A stretch of DNA of 48,623 nt from a virus, in IMG/VR virus record IMGVR_UViG_3300035670_007543, positions 1-48,623 of that record. One strand, 5' to 3'. Within the stretch, counting starts at the first letter, position 1. Each line of letters starts with the position of its first letter. The translations under genes and the position numbers were made by a program. Shown here one piece after another: positions 13,404 to 21,056 of the stretch. The notes below the pieces were generated by a model. It had not been told where the DNA came from and made no database searches. It saw nothing but the letters and a program-made list of their open reading frames with translations.

Positions 13404-14172
13404 AAACGTAAACAATCCTATTGTGATAACTCCTTATTTATTTGAACAAGAAGTTCAAGAGTTAAAACGCGCACTAGGATGGAAAATTCCTTACGAATTT
13501 TGGCAAGATGTAGGACAGATAGGTAGTGATTTAGCCTATCAATACTTATGGAACAAATATAGGGATAGAGATGTAATCATTCTACATGCAGATATGATGC
13601 CTCTCCCAGAAGATACTACTAATAAGTGGTACAGTGATTTGCTAGACATAGTAGATACACATCCAGAAGCAGGTATCTTTGGAATGAAGCTGCTCTATCC
13701 AAGAAAAAATGAAAATAACCAGTATATTATCCAACATGCTGGCGGGAGATTTGAAAAGAATGGTGAAGCAGTACATTTCGGAGGAGGACTTAACCTCATT
13801 GATGGAACAGCAAATAAAGAACTGGAAGCAGACTCGGGACAATACGACAAACTTAGAGAAGTTTCCTGGGTTACTATGGGCGGCGTATATATCCGCGCTG
13901 CTAGTCGTAATGTTGTTGGTAATTTTGATCCCCGTTATTATTGGACTTACTATCGTGATGTGGATTGGTGCTTGTCTGCCCGCCGCGCTGGTATCAAAAT
14001 TTATCAAACGGGTATCCCTCTTCTTCACTTCGAAGGAAAAGACAACAAAAGACTAATGGCAAATAATCCTGCTCTTGGCGAAAAGTGGGGAATTAATCGC
14101 TCTATTTTCATGGAAAAGTGGAATGGCTCTGAGGAAATGAAAACTATTGACCGTGAGGTAACAAATGCGTAA
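13393..14172 (+). CDS. Family 2 glycosyltransferase (rhamnosyltransferase-like)
   Basis: 259 aa. DVIILHADMMPLP (56-68) holds the metal-site region; EAGIFGMKLLYP, WVTMGGVYIRAASRNVVGNF and YYWTYYRDVDWCLSARRAG are the conserved core of GT2 enzymes of the WbbL type, with the acidic catalytic pair in YRDVD. The N-terminus is short compared with typical members, which start with the nucleotide-binding strand. Overlaps by 11 nt with the GT9-like gene and by 8 nt with the next transferase. Confidence 0.82.
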   Translation: MAYKNVNNPIVITPYLFEQEVQELKRALGWKIPYEFWQDVGQIGSDLAYQYLWNKYRDRDVIILHADMMPLPEDTTNKWYSDLLDIVDTHPEAGIFGMKLLYPRKNENNQYIIQHAGGRFEKNGEAVHFGGGLNLIDGTANKELEADSGQYDKLREVSWVTMGGVYIRAASRNVVGNFDPRYYWTYYRDVDWCLSARRAGIKIYQTGIPLLHFEGKDNKRLMANNPALGEKWGINRSIFMEKWNGSEEMKTIDREVTNA

Positions 14173-14983
14173 AAAAAGTGTAATCAGTTTAATCTCGTAT
14201 GACGCTGCATACCTAGCGAATTCCATTCGCACCTACTATAACTATGTAGACGAAATTGTACTAGGACTAGACCAGGATAGAATCTCATGGAGTGGTAATA
14301 AGTTTTCTTTTGACGAAGAAACTCTTTGGAAAGAACTATCTCAAATTGATGGTGACGGTAAGATTAATGTTGTTGAAGGTAACTTCCATCGTAGCCGAGT
14401 CCCCATTGAAAATGATAATCACGAACGTAACTATCTAAAAGAGCACTGCACCCACGACTGGATTTTTAGTTTTGATGCAGATGAAGAGCTTGTAAATGCG
14501 CATGACTACTTTACAAAGTTCTGTCCACTGGTAGAATCTTATAACCTAGATCATATGTTCTACTGGATTCTACCTTATAAGCGTTTACCTAATGGAGAAA
14601 TATTAGTTATTACTCGTGAAGATGGTAATCTACAGAATAATGAAGTTCAAGGTTTTGTGACTAATCGTGAAAATACCTATAACTATTGTCGCTGGACAAA
14701 TAATCAACAGCGTATTCAGTCTCCACTAGCTATTCTTCATTGGAGTTTCTGTCGCCCACCTGAAGAGTTGAATCTAAAAATTAATAACTTTGGTCATAGC
14801 ATTGAATCTAAAAAAGATCCTTTCTATGATATTCAAGCGCGAGTAGATGAAAATAACTATGAGCAGCTAAAGAACTTTAAGACAAGTAACATGGGTCCTC
14901 AATGGGAAAAGCTTACTAAGATTAAAGAAGCGGATCTACTAAGCTACTGCAAAACTCAAGCCAAACTAATGTACGGAGCCTAA
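14165..14983 (+). CDS. Glycosyltransferase-like protein (GT2-type fold)
   Basis: 272 aa. It begins RKKSVISLISYDAAYLANSI; YVDEIVLGLDQDRISWSG gives the second strand and WIFSFDADEELVNAHDYF the DxD motif (DAD). These are the marks of small GT2-like enzymes that keep a beta-1,4-glucosyltransferase type layout (IRTYYNYVDEIV). The C-terminal half is unlike the common families. Acceptor unknown; the neighbours suggest stepwise assembly of one glycan. Confidence 0.72.
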   Translation: MRKKSVISLISYDAAYLANSIRTYYNYVDEIVLGLDQDRISWSGNKFSFDEETLWKELSQIDGDGKINVVEGNFHRSRVPIENDNHERNYLKEHCTHDWIFSFDADEELVNAHDYFTKFCPLVESYNLDHMFYWILPYKRLPNGEILVITREDGNLQNNEVQGFVTNRENTYNYCRWTNNQQRIQSPLAILHWSFCRPPEELNLKINNFGHSIESKKDPFYDIQARVDENNYEQLKNFKTSNMGPQWEKLTKIKEADLLSYCKTQAKLMYGA

Positions 14984-14984
14984 T

Positions 14985-16106
14985 ATGTTAATCGAACTTG
15001 TTGGAAAATTTTATGATAATCACTCACTATCTATTGTAAATAGATACCTAGCGCTTCAACTTAGTAAGTATGCTAAAGTGATTATTTCTCCTATTGATAG
15101 CTTTAAGCCAGAGGCTAAACTATCACTAGACACTCTAGAAGCACTAGAGTCTTTAAAAGCTAAGGCAGAAGATACTACTGCACCTGATGTGCAGATTAGA
15201 CACACCTATCCGCCAATTTGGCGCTGGCCAGCTTCTAATGAAACTAAAGTAGTATTTATTCAGCCGTGGGAGTTTTCAAAAGTTCCTTTTGAATGGCAAT
15301 ATAAATTTGAGAATTTTGCAGACGCACTAATCACTTTTACTCGTTGGACAGCTGCTGTATACCATGAAGGCGGTATAAATCCTGAAAGGCTCTTTGCTAT
15401 TCCTATTGGGTACAATCCTGATATTTTCTACACTGATAGAAGTGTTAAAAAGACAGATAAATACAAGTTTTTATTTGTAGGCTGCGATCAGTATAGAAAA
15501 GGTTTTGATATTCTTCTTCAAGCGTGGGCTAATACTTTTAAGTCTACAGACAATGTAGAGCTTATTGTAAAAGATACCCCACAAGTATATGGTAAAACTG
15601 CTCTACAAGAGCAACTTATTAAACTTCAATACCAACATAATATAGGAAAGATTACTTATATTGATGATGGCTATTCTGAAAAAGAAATGGCTGATCTATA
15701 TAGAAGTGTCGATGTAATTGTGCATCCTTATCGTGGAGAAGGATTCGGTATGCCAATTCAAGAAGCTATTGCTTGTGGAGTAATTCCGCTTGTAACAGGA
15801 CGAGGCTGTACAGACGAGTTTGTTACAGACTACAAAATTAAATCTTCACAAAAACTAGTAGATATTAATAACATATTTGCTGGTAAGCCAGGAGACAGCT
15901 TTAATCTAATGGGTTCTCACACTTGGGTCATTGAGCCTGATATTCCAGACTTAATGCAGAAAATGAGAATGCTATATGACTCTAGAAAGAGAGCTATTCC
16001 TCGCAGCGATAAAATTAGAACATGGGATGAAGTAGGAGAGCAGTACTATAAAGCTATTAAAGCTGTGCACGACTATCCTACGATAAAAAGAGTTCATGGA
16101 AATTGA
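14985..16106 (+). CDS. Family 4 glycosyltransferase (GT-B)
   Basis: 373 aa. The donor-binding C-terminal domain is clear: KYKFLFVGCDQYRKGFDILL, then ADLYRSVDVIVHPYRGEGFG, PIQEAIACGVIPLVTG with the GT4 E-x7-E signature (GEGFGMPIQEAIA). The N-terminal domain is short (about 145 aa). It transfers a sugar from an NDP donor with retention of configuration. Last gene of the cassette; it overlaps the PC4-like gene by 11 nt, so sugar and regulatory genes share one transcript. Confidence 0.88.
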   Translation: MLIELVGKFYDNHSLSIVNRYLALQLSKYAKVIISPIDSFKPEAKLSLDTLEALESLKAKAEDTTAPDVQIRHTYPPIWRWPASNETKVVFIQPWEFSKVPFEWQYKFENFADALITFTRWTAAVYHEGGINPERLFAIPIGYNPDIFYTDRSVKKTDKYKFLFVGCDQYRKGFDILLQAWANTFKSTDNVELIVKDTPQVYGKTALQEQLIKLQYQHNIGKITYIDDGYSEKEMADLYRSVDVIVHPYRGEGFGMPIQEAIACGVIPLVTGRGCTDEFVTDYKIKSSQKLVDINNIFAGKPGDSFNLMGSHTWVIEPDIPDLMQKMRMLYDSRKRAIPRSDKIRTWDEVGEQYYKAIKAVHDYPTIKRVHGN

Positions 16107-16383
16107 TTTAGGATTTGTAGGCTTTCTAACTGAAGATAAAGCTATCAAAATTACGATAAATGAGTTTAGAGGCCAAGAGTATGTTCACATTCGTGAATAT
16201 ATGAGAGACGGTGACACAGGTCAGTGGTTTCCTACCAAAAAGGGACTAGCATTAAGACCTGAGCACGTAGATATGGCTGCACACTTATTAGATCAAGCAG
16301 GTGAAATACTTGCAAAAACATATTTAAAACAAACTGGTGTTTATGATAAACAGCTAGAAATGTTTGAAGAGGGAGAGGAATAA
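16096..16383 (+). CDS. PC4-like single-stranded DNA-binding protein
   Basis: 95 aa. IKITINEFRGQEYVHIREYM then GQWFPTKKGLALRPEHVDMA matches the PC4/Sub1 domain: two strands ending in R-E-Y, then the 'PTKKGL.L' turn and a helix. PC4 proteins bind ssDNA and melted promoters as dimers. Phage and bacterial copies are known and proposed to act in transcription or replication. It is tied to the next gene (1 nt overlap). Confidence 0.8.
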   Translation: MEIDLGFVGFLTEDKAIKITINEFRGQEYVHIREYMRDGDTGQWFPTKKGLALRPEHVDMAAHLLDQAGEILAKTYLKQTGVYDKQLEMFEEGEE

Positions 16384-16697
16384 TGACTGCAAAGTCTAAT
16401 AAGGCCTGGAGCGACGAAGAAGAAGAGACTCTTCTAGATCTTTATGTTAATCAAGGGCTAGATGTGTATGATGTGGCAGAGCACTTTAAAAAAGGCCACA
16501 GAAGTGTAATCAGTAAACTAGTACAAATGAAGGTATATCGCAAACCTTCAGATGATAAAGAAGATAAGCGTAGTGTTAAGACTATGATTCGCGATATAGA
16601 GATAATGTTAGAAATTGAGATTGAGGGACTAAACCTCACAAAAAAATCAAATTTAGAGTTGCTTGTTGATGCTCTAAAGGATAAACTAACAAAATAA
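16383..16697 (+). CDS. SANT/HTH-like DNA-binding protein
   Basis: 104 aa. Residues 8-50 (AWSDEEEETLLDLYVNQGLD, then VYDVAEHFKKGHRSVISKLV) are a Myb/SANT-like three-helix unit, of the same type as found repeatedly in the 231 aa protein downstream. The rest is a charged helix. GGGAGAGG before the ATG is a strong ribosome-binding site. It is likely a transcriptional regulator; no target site is known. Confidence 0.68.
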   Translation: MTAKSNKAWSDEEEETLLDLYVNQGLDVYDVAEHFKKGHRSVISKLVQMKVYRKPSDDKEDKRSVKTMIRDIEIMLEIEIEGLNLTKKSNLELLVDALKDKLTK

Positions 16698-16778
16698 GAG
16701 TGATAAGAATAAGTTTAACGTTTAGCACTTAGAAAATAAATTTAAAAGGTCAATACCTAACTTAATTACATTTTCTTC

Positions 16779-16807
16779 TTGCTCATACTTAAAACATTTG
16801 ATAATAT
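16779..16807 (+). promoter_or_regulatory. Promoter-like element, TTGCTC-17-TAATAT
   Basis: TTGCTC (16779-16784) and TAATAT (16802-16807) are 17 nt apart in a 181 nt gap. The predicted leader of about 65 nt carries a CGAAAC/GTTTCG hairpin (16815-16831) that would lie at the very 5' end of the mRNA, where such hairpins often protect a message from decay. The region before this promoter, 16698-16778, shows nothing else I can interpret. Confidence 0.6.
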
Positions 16808-16878
16808 CATCTTACGAAACGAAAAGTTTCGATTCAACACACAACAAAACCATTACATTTTGTTCAGAGGGGATAAAA

Positions 16879-17574
16879 ATGGCAAAATTTGAATACACTG
16901 AAGACATGGTTGCTCGCATGGAGCAAGTATGCAAGGGCGGCATTAACGAAGATATCATCGTTTCACTTTGTGAAGAGTTTGATTTTCCTCGCCGTTCTGT
17001 AACTGCGAAACTTCGTAAGCTCGGATACGACGTTCCTACGAAGCCTAAAGCTGCTCCTGCTTTCGACGAAGCAGAAACTGCAGCTCTTACTGAGTTCTTG
17101 GAAGCTAACAGCGGCGTTCACACTGCTGAAGAAATTGCAGCTCACTTCTCCGATGCTTGGGGTCGTGAAGTTACTTCTCGCCAAGTAAACGGTAAGGCAC
17201 TTTCTCTTGAAATGACTGGCCACATCAAGCCTGCTGAGAAGAAAGTTGCTCCTCGCACTTACACAGAAGCAGAAGAAGCTCAGATCGCTGACATGGCGAA
17301 CGACGGTGCCTTCCTTGAAGACATCGCTGAGACTCTCGGTAAGAGTGTTAACTCTATCCGTGGTAAGCTTCTTTCCATGCAGCTTAAGGCGCCTCAGCGT
17401 GATAAGAAAGCAGCTAAGGCTGATTCTTACGACGGGATCGAAGATCTTGCAACCACTATGAGCGTTGCTGAGCTTGCTGAGCACTATGGTAAGAGCGAGC
17501 GCGGTGTTAAAACCGTTCTTACTCGCCGTGGCATCAGCGCCACCGATTACACTCCAAAAGCTTTGGAAGCGTAA
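16879..17574 (+). CDS. Four-repeat HTH/SANT-like protein, probably highly expressed
   Basis: 231 aa from the ATG at 16879, which has AGAGGGG upstream; a longer frame from 16798 would begin inside the -10 element. Four HTH-like units are visible: about 5-50 (MVARMEQVCKG to VTAKLRKLGYDV), 63-115, 129-170 (DIAETLGKSVNSIRGKLLSM) and 190-225 (SVAELAEHYGKSERGVKTVL). Codons differ from neighbours, with many GCT, CGT, AAG and C-ending choices, a sign of strong expression. With its own promoter and terminator it is a monocistronic unit, perhaps an abundant DNA-binding or nucleoid-like protein. Confidence 0.75.
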   Translation: MAKFEYTEDMVARMEQVCKGGINEDIIVSLCEEFDFPRRSVTAKLRKLGYDVPTKPKAAPAFDEAETAALTEFLEANSGVHTAEEIAAHFSDAWGREVTSRQVNGKALSLEMTGHIKPAEKKVAPRTYTEAEEAQIADMANDGAFLEDIAETLGKSVNSIRGKLLSMQLKAPQRDKKAAKADSYDGIEDLATTMSVAELAEHYGKSERGVKTVLTRRGISATDYTPKALEA

Positions 17575-17599
17575 TCTCTGTAAAATAGAGTAACCAGTA

Positions 17600-17626
17600 G
17601 GCACGACAGCAATGTCGTGCCTTTTT
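17600..17626 (+). terminator. Rho-independent terminator
   Basis: Perfect 9-bp stem GGCACGACA / TGTCGTGCC (17600-17608, 17613-17621) with GCAA loop and five T. It ends the HTH-repeat gene. Confidence 0.93.
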
Positions 17627-17640
17627 CATGAGAAGAGCCA

Positions 17641-17958
17641 GTGACCAATAGTGATTCTAATTTTTTCTTAAATAAACTCCCTACTGAAAAGCTAGAAGAC
17701 GTTTTAGGGCTGTCCGAAGAGGAACAGCACTATTATTGCTTGCAACTTATTAAACGTTTTTATCCTAATACAGATAAAGATGAAAAAGCTAAACTAATCA
17801 AAGCCTATATTGCAGGCTTTGAGCTTGAATATTTACTTAGAACAGAGCCTAATTTAGCAGAGGCTTTTACCTGCGTTTATACTAAAACTGGTATGATTCG
17901 CGAGGTTTCTAATGATATATTTTTTATACCCGAAGCATATCAGTATCAAATAAATTAA
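17641..17958 (+). CDS. Hypothetical protein, 105 aa
   Basis: GTG start at 17641 with AGAAGAG upstream. Acidic helical protein (LPTEKLEDVLGLSEEEQHYY, then KAKLIKAYIAGFELEYLLRT), no recognised domain. It sits just after the terminator, so it must be expressed by read-through or a promoter inside the terminator region, which I do not see. Confidence 0.6.
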   Translation: MTNSDSNFFLNKLPTEKLEDVLGLSEEEQHYYCLQLIKRFYPNTDKDEKAKLIKAYIAGFELEYLLRTEPNLAEAFTCVYTKTGMIREVSNDIFFIPEAYQYQIN

Positions 17959-17966
17959 TTTACATC

Positions 17967-17996
17967 TTGACAGTTACCCATTTTTTAACATATACT
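17967..17996 (+). promoter_or_regulatory. Consensus sigma-70-type promoter
   Basis: Perfect TTGACA (17967-17972), 18 nt spacer, TATACT (17991-17996). The predicted start lies about 20 nt before the GTG of the HTH gene, which has GGAGG at 18014-18018. It probably drives the replication operon that starts with HTH protein, helicase and primase. Confidence 0.78.
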
Positions 17997-18024
17997 TAAC
18001 TATATAAACATATGGAGGCTGTTC

Positions 18025-18795
18025 GTGGTTGTAAAAAAAGCAAAAACAGAAGAGATTCCAGAGGCTAAAATCCGTCAAGCCATCTGGATGATGAAGACTA
18101 ATAAGACTAAAAAAGCAATCTGTGAACACTTAGGAATCGCTTATAACACTAAGCGACTAGATAATATTATTAATGACTTTCTTGAGCGTCAAGAACGTAT
18201 TGTACAGCTTAAGAAAAAGGCTAAAGAAAAAGAGTTTACTGAAGCCGAAAAACGGCAGATGGCTAAAGACTATCAAGAAGGAGAAAGCGTATCTGCAATT
18301 GCAGAACGTAACTATATTTCTTCTCAAAAAGTAAAAAGCTTCCTACTAGAAGTAGGAGTGCCAATCCGTGCACGCAAAAAGAATGCGGCTGCACAAACAG
18401 ATCACGTTATCCAAGATCTAGATATTAAGTTTAAGAAAGGGGATCGTGTGTTTCACGGTCCCAGTAACGCATTTGTTACTATTACTAAAGTACGAGATGA
18501 AGAGTATGTAGAATGGCTTCGCTCTGGTTTGCAAAAATATGTAGAGACTTTTCCTTGGAATCCTCTCAAGTCTAAACACCCAGAACCAGTAGAAGGCATT
18601 CATTATGAAATTTATTGGGTGTTAGAAGATGGAGAGATGATGAAGCTACCCGCCCTAAAGCGGATAGTGAAGTCTATTGAAACGCATATCGAAGAATATG
18701 GTCGAGAGTCTTATGATATCTGGATTGAAGGTGACTATAACCACTTTAGACTCAATATTCCTCGTCATGAACTATTTCCGGTGATTACAAAATAA
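18025..18795 (+). CDS. HTH-domain phage protein preceding the replicative helicase
   Basis: 256 aa, GTG start at 18025 after GGAGG. Two HTH-like units: AKIRQAIWMMKTNKTKKAIC then EHLGIAYNTKRLDNII (15-50) and KDYQEGESVSAIAERNYISS (88-107). The C-terminal half, KKGDRVFHGPSNAFVTITKV, reads as a small beta domain with no family I can name. Its place between a strong promoter and the helicase suggests a regulator or an origin- or helicase-loading factor; this is inference. No overlap with helicase: the helicase ATG follows its stop directly. Confidence 0.7.
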   Translation: MVVKKAKTEEIPEAKIRQAIWMMKTNKTKKAICEHLGIAYNTKRLDNIINDFLERQERIVQLKKKAKEKEFTEAEKRQMAKDYQEGESVSAIAERNYISSQKVKSFLLEVGVPIRARKKNAAAQTDHVIQDLDIKFKKGDRVFHGPSNAFVTITKVRDEEYVEWLRSGLQKYVETFPWNPLKSKHPEPVEGIHYEIYWVLEDGEMMKLPALKRIVKSIETHIEEYGRESYDIWIEGDYNHFRLNIPRHELFPVITK

Positions 18796-20172
18796 ATGGC
18801 AGTTGATCTACAAAAGTTGGCCTTAAAAAGGCTGTTAACAACTCAAAGCCCTGATTTTTATAATAAGCTAGTAACCAAGTATTTTACTGGTAACAACCTT
18901 ATTCTATTCAGGAAAATTAATAACTTCTATACTAAACACCTTAGAATTCCTTCCCTACAGGAGTTCTATGAAACACAGAAACAAGAGTCTGCAAAAGACT
19001 ACTTGTACCGTGAACTCATGTCTACTGAACTAGAGGGAGACTCTACTATTGAGTCTAACTTCATTGCTTCACAGCTACAAGACTACTATATCAGGGAAGA
19101 GACTATCTCTTTCCTAGATAAGTTTATTGATGAGTTAGATAATCTAGAACAAACTGAGATTATTGATAAGCTTCAAGAGCATATCCTTTCAACTCAAAAA
19201 TTTATTCCAGAAGGCGAAGAGCTTTTTGATGTGGCAACTATTGAAACAGTTCCACAAGAGGATAAGTTTGTGATGTTCCCAAGTGGGCTCAGCACAGAGT
19301 TTGATGCTACTAATGGTGGATTTGGGCTTGAAGAACTGATTCTATTCGGTGGTCGTCGAGGCTCAGGTAAGTCTATTATCACTCTTAACATGGCTCTCAA
19401 CAACTTTTTGTTGGGTAACTCAGTTATGTTTATGAGTATTGAAATGCGTTATGTCGAAGTTTACTATCGACTAATGAGTATGATCAGTGGCGTATCTTTC
19501 AGTAAGTTCATGCTTAATCAGCTTACTCCAGAAGATAAGCTGCAAGTTGCTAAAGCTAAGCTAGACACCTTTTATAAGAGTGGCCAAGAAGCAACAGATG
19601 TATACAACAAACTACTCAAGACTGGCAGCGTAGTAGAGTTTGACCGAGAGCTAAAACAAGGCACAGTGCCTTTTAAAGATAATAGGTTTCACATTATTGA
19701 CGACGTGCAACTTAGTCTTGCTCGTATTGACCACTATTTGAACATGATGAGTTCTAAATATGATGTTAAAATGTGTGTGGTTGATTATCTTAACATTGTT
19801 AAAGTGGAAGATCGAATGGATTGGAAGTCTCAGATTGGTATCTCAGACTCTCTAAAAACTCTGGCTCGTAAGTATAAAGTTATGATGTTGTCTCCTTACC
19901 AGATTGACGCTTCTGGTGAAGCTCGATTTGCTAAAGGTGTTCTCGACTCAGCAGATAAAAGCTTTAGGTTTATGCCTAGCGATCTTAACGAAGATCCTAA
20001 TGCCTTACCTTTTGAAACGGCTAAAATCCGTAATGGCAAAGCTATGAAGTTTAATGTTCATATGGATTGGGACTGCCTTCGTATTGACGCTAATAAGTCT
20101 AAGGCTATTAGTGGCAAGATACTTAATAAGTATGGCGATGATGCTAAAGAGCAAGGAAGGGATCTAGGATAA
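18796..20172 (+). CDS. DnaB-type replicative helicase
   Basis: 458 aa. RecA-like core with Walker A LFGGRRGSGKSIITLNMALN (about 183-200), SIEMRYVEVYYRLMSMISG as the H1a region, and MCVVDYLNIV as Walker B. The following KSQIGISDSLKTLARKYKVM then LSPYQIDASGEARF holds the Gln of the H3 sensor. The N-terminal about 130 aa are the collar/primase-interaction part. It unwinds DNA 5' to 3' at the fork. The stop codon overlaps the primase start. Confidence 0.92.
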   Translation: MAVDLQKLALKRLLTTQSPDFYNKLVTKYFTGNNLILFRKINNFYTKHLRIPSLQEFYETQKQESAKDYLYRELMSTELEGDSTIESNFIASQLQDYYIREETISFLDKFIDELDNLEQTEIIDKLQEHILSTQKFIPEGEELFDVATIETVPQEDKFVMFPSGLSTEFDATNGGFGLEELILFGGRRGSGKSIITLNMALNNFLLGNSVMFMSIEMRYVEVYYRLMSMISGVSFSKFMLNQLTPEDKLQVAKAKLDTFYKSGQEATDVYNKLLKTGSVVEFDRELKQGTVPFKDNRFHIIDDVQLSLARIDHYLNMMSSKYDVKMCVVDYLNIVKVEDRMDWKSQIGISDSLKTLARKYKVMMLSPYQIDASGEARFAKGVLDSADKSFRFMPSDLNEDPNALPFETAKIRNGKAMKFNVHMDWDCLRIDANKSKAISGKILNKYGDDAKEQGRDLG

Positions 20173-21056
20173 TGCATGATATCTTTACTGCGCTGAATAA
20201 GCACGGGGTAGAGTATGTATCTAACCCTAATAAAAAGAGTGAACTTCTTATCAAGTGTGTAAGCGGTCTTCATGAAGACTCAAATCCTAGTATGCGCTTT
20301 GACTTAGATAAGAACATTTTCCATTGTTTTTCTTGTGGTTTTGGTGGTTCTTACAAAAAGCTGTTAAAAGCTATTGGAGAAGATCCTACTATAGAAATTG
20401 AAACTAAGCAGACTTATAAAGTAAGAAAACTAAAAGATAAACTACATGCAAAGTACTTTAAGCTTGATATCGAGCTTCCTACTGATGCTATCAATTTTAA
20501 CTTTGACTTTAAGAGTGTAGACGCAAAAACTATTAAAGAGTTTGAAGCTTTTACTACAAATCAACATGGATTAACTGATTATATTTGCTTCCCGGTGTAC
20601 CAATCGGGAAGACTTCGTTTTATTGAAGGTAGGTATAAGCTACTCAATGTAAAAACTAATAGCCCCAGATACATGAGGAAACCTACAAATGCTAAGGTTA
20701 GCGACTTGTTGTTTCCACTAGACAAAATTAAAAATAAAAGTCATTTAATCCTTGTCGAAGGGTTATTTGATATGTTAAACTTATGGCAACACGGATATAA
20801 AAACACTGTGTGCATTTTCGGAACAAATAATTTTAAACAAGAAAAAGCTAAAATAATTGATGATGCAGGCTGTAAGAGTGCTACTATTTTCATGGACAAT
20901 GATATTAGTGGTAGAAAAGCAGCTGAGGCTATTCAAGCATTACTAGAAGCTAAAGATATTGAAACACGTATCATATATCCTCCTGACGGCAGAGACCCTG
21001 GAGACATGAGTAAAGAAGAACTAATGATGATTTTTGGAGAAGAATATGAGTCTTAA
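20172..21056 (+). CDS. DnaG-type primase (zinc-binding and TOPRIM)
   Basis: 294 aa. A CHC2-like zinc site: C29, H34, C52, C55 (KCVSGLHEDSNP, FHCFSCGFGG). The TOPRIM part has LILVEGLFDML with the catalytic Glu (about 197) and TIFMDNDISGRKA with DxD (about 239-241). It is short, lacking the helicase-binding C-domain of bacterial DnaG. It lays RNA primers for the adjacent polymerase. The 3' end overlaps polA by 11 nt. Confidence 0.9.
   Translation: MHDIFTALNKHGVEYVSNPNKKSELLIKCVSGLHEDSNPSMRFDLDKNIFHCFSCGFGGSYKKLLKAIGEDPTIEIETKQTYKVRKLKDKLHAKYFKLDIELPTDAINFNFDFKSVDAKTIKEFEAFTTNQHGLTDYICFPVYQSGRLRFIEGRYKLLNVKTNSPRYMRKPTNAKVSDLLFPLDKIKNKSHLILVEGLFDMLNLWQHGYKNTVCIFGTNNFKQEKAKIIDDAGCKSATIFMDNDISGRKAAEAIQALLEAKDIETRIIYPPDGRDPGDMSKEELMMIFGEEYES

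Noticed and set aside
13642-14056. Open frames on both strands within the GT2 gene
   Set aside because: Overlap a well-supported GT2 core; compositions are not protein-like.
16963-17604. Long minus-strand open frame opposite the HTH-repeat gene
   Set aside because: Produced by the biased codons of the real gene; no ribosome-binding site and no sensible protein.
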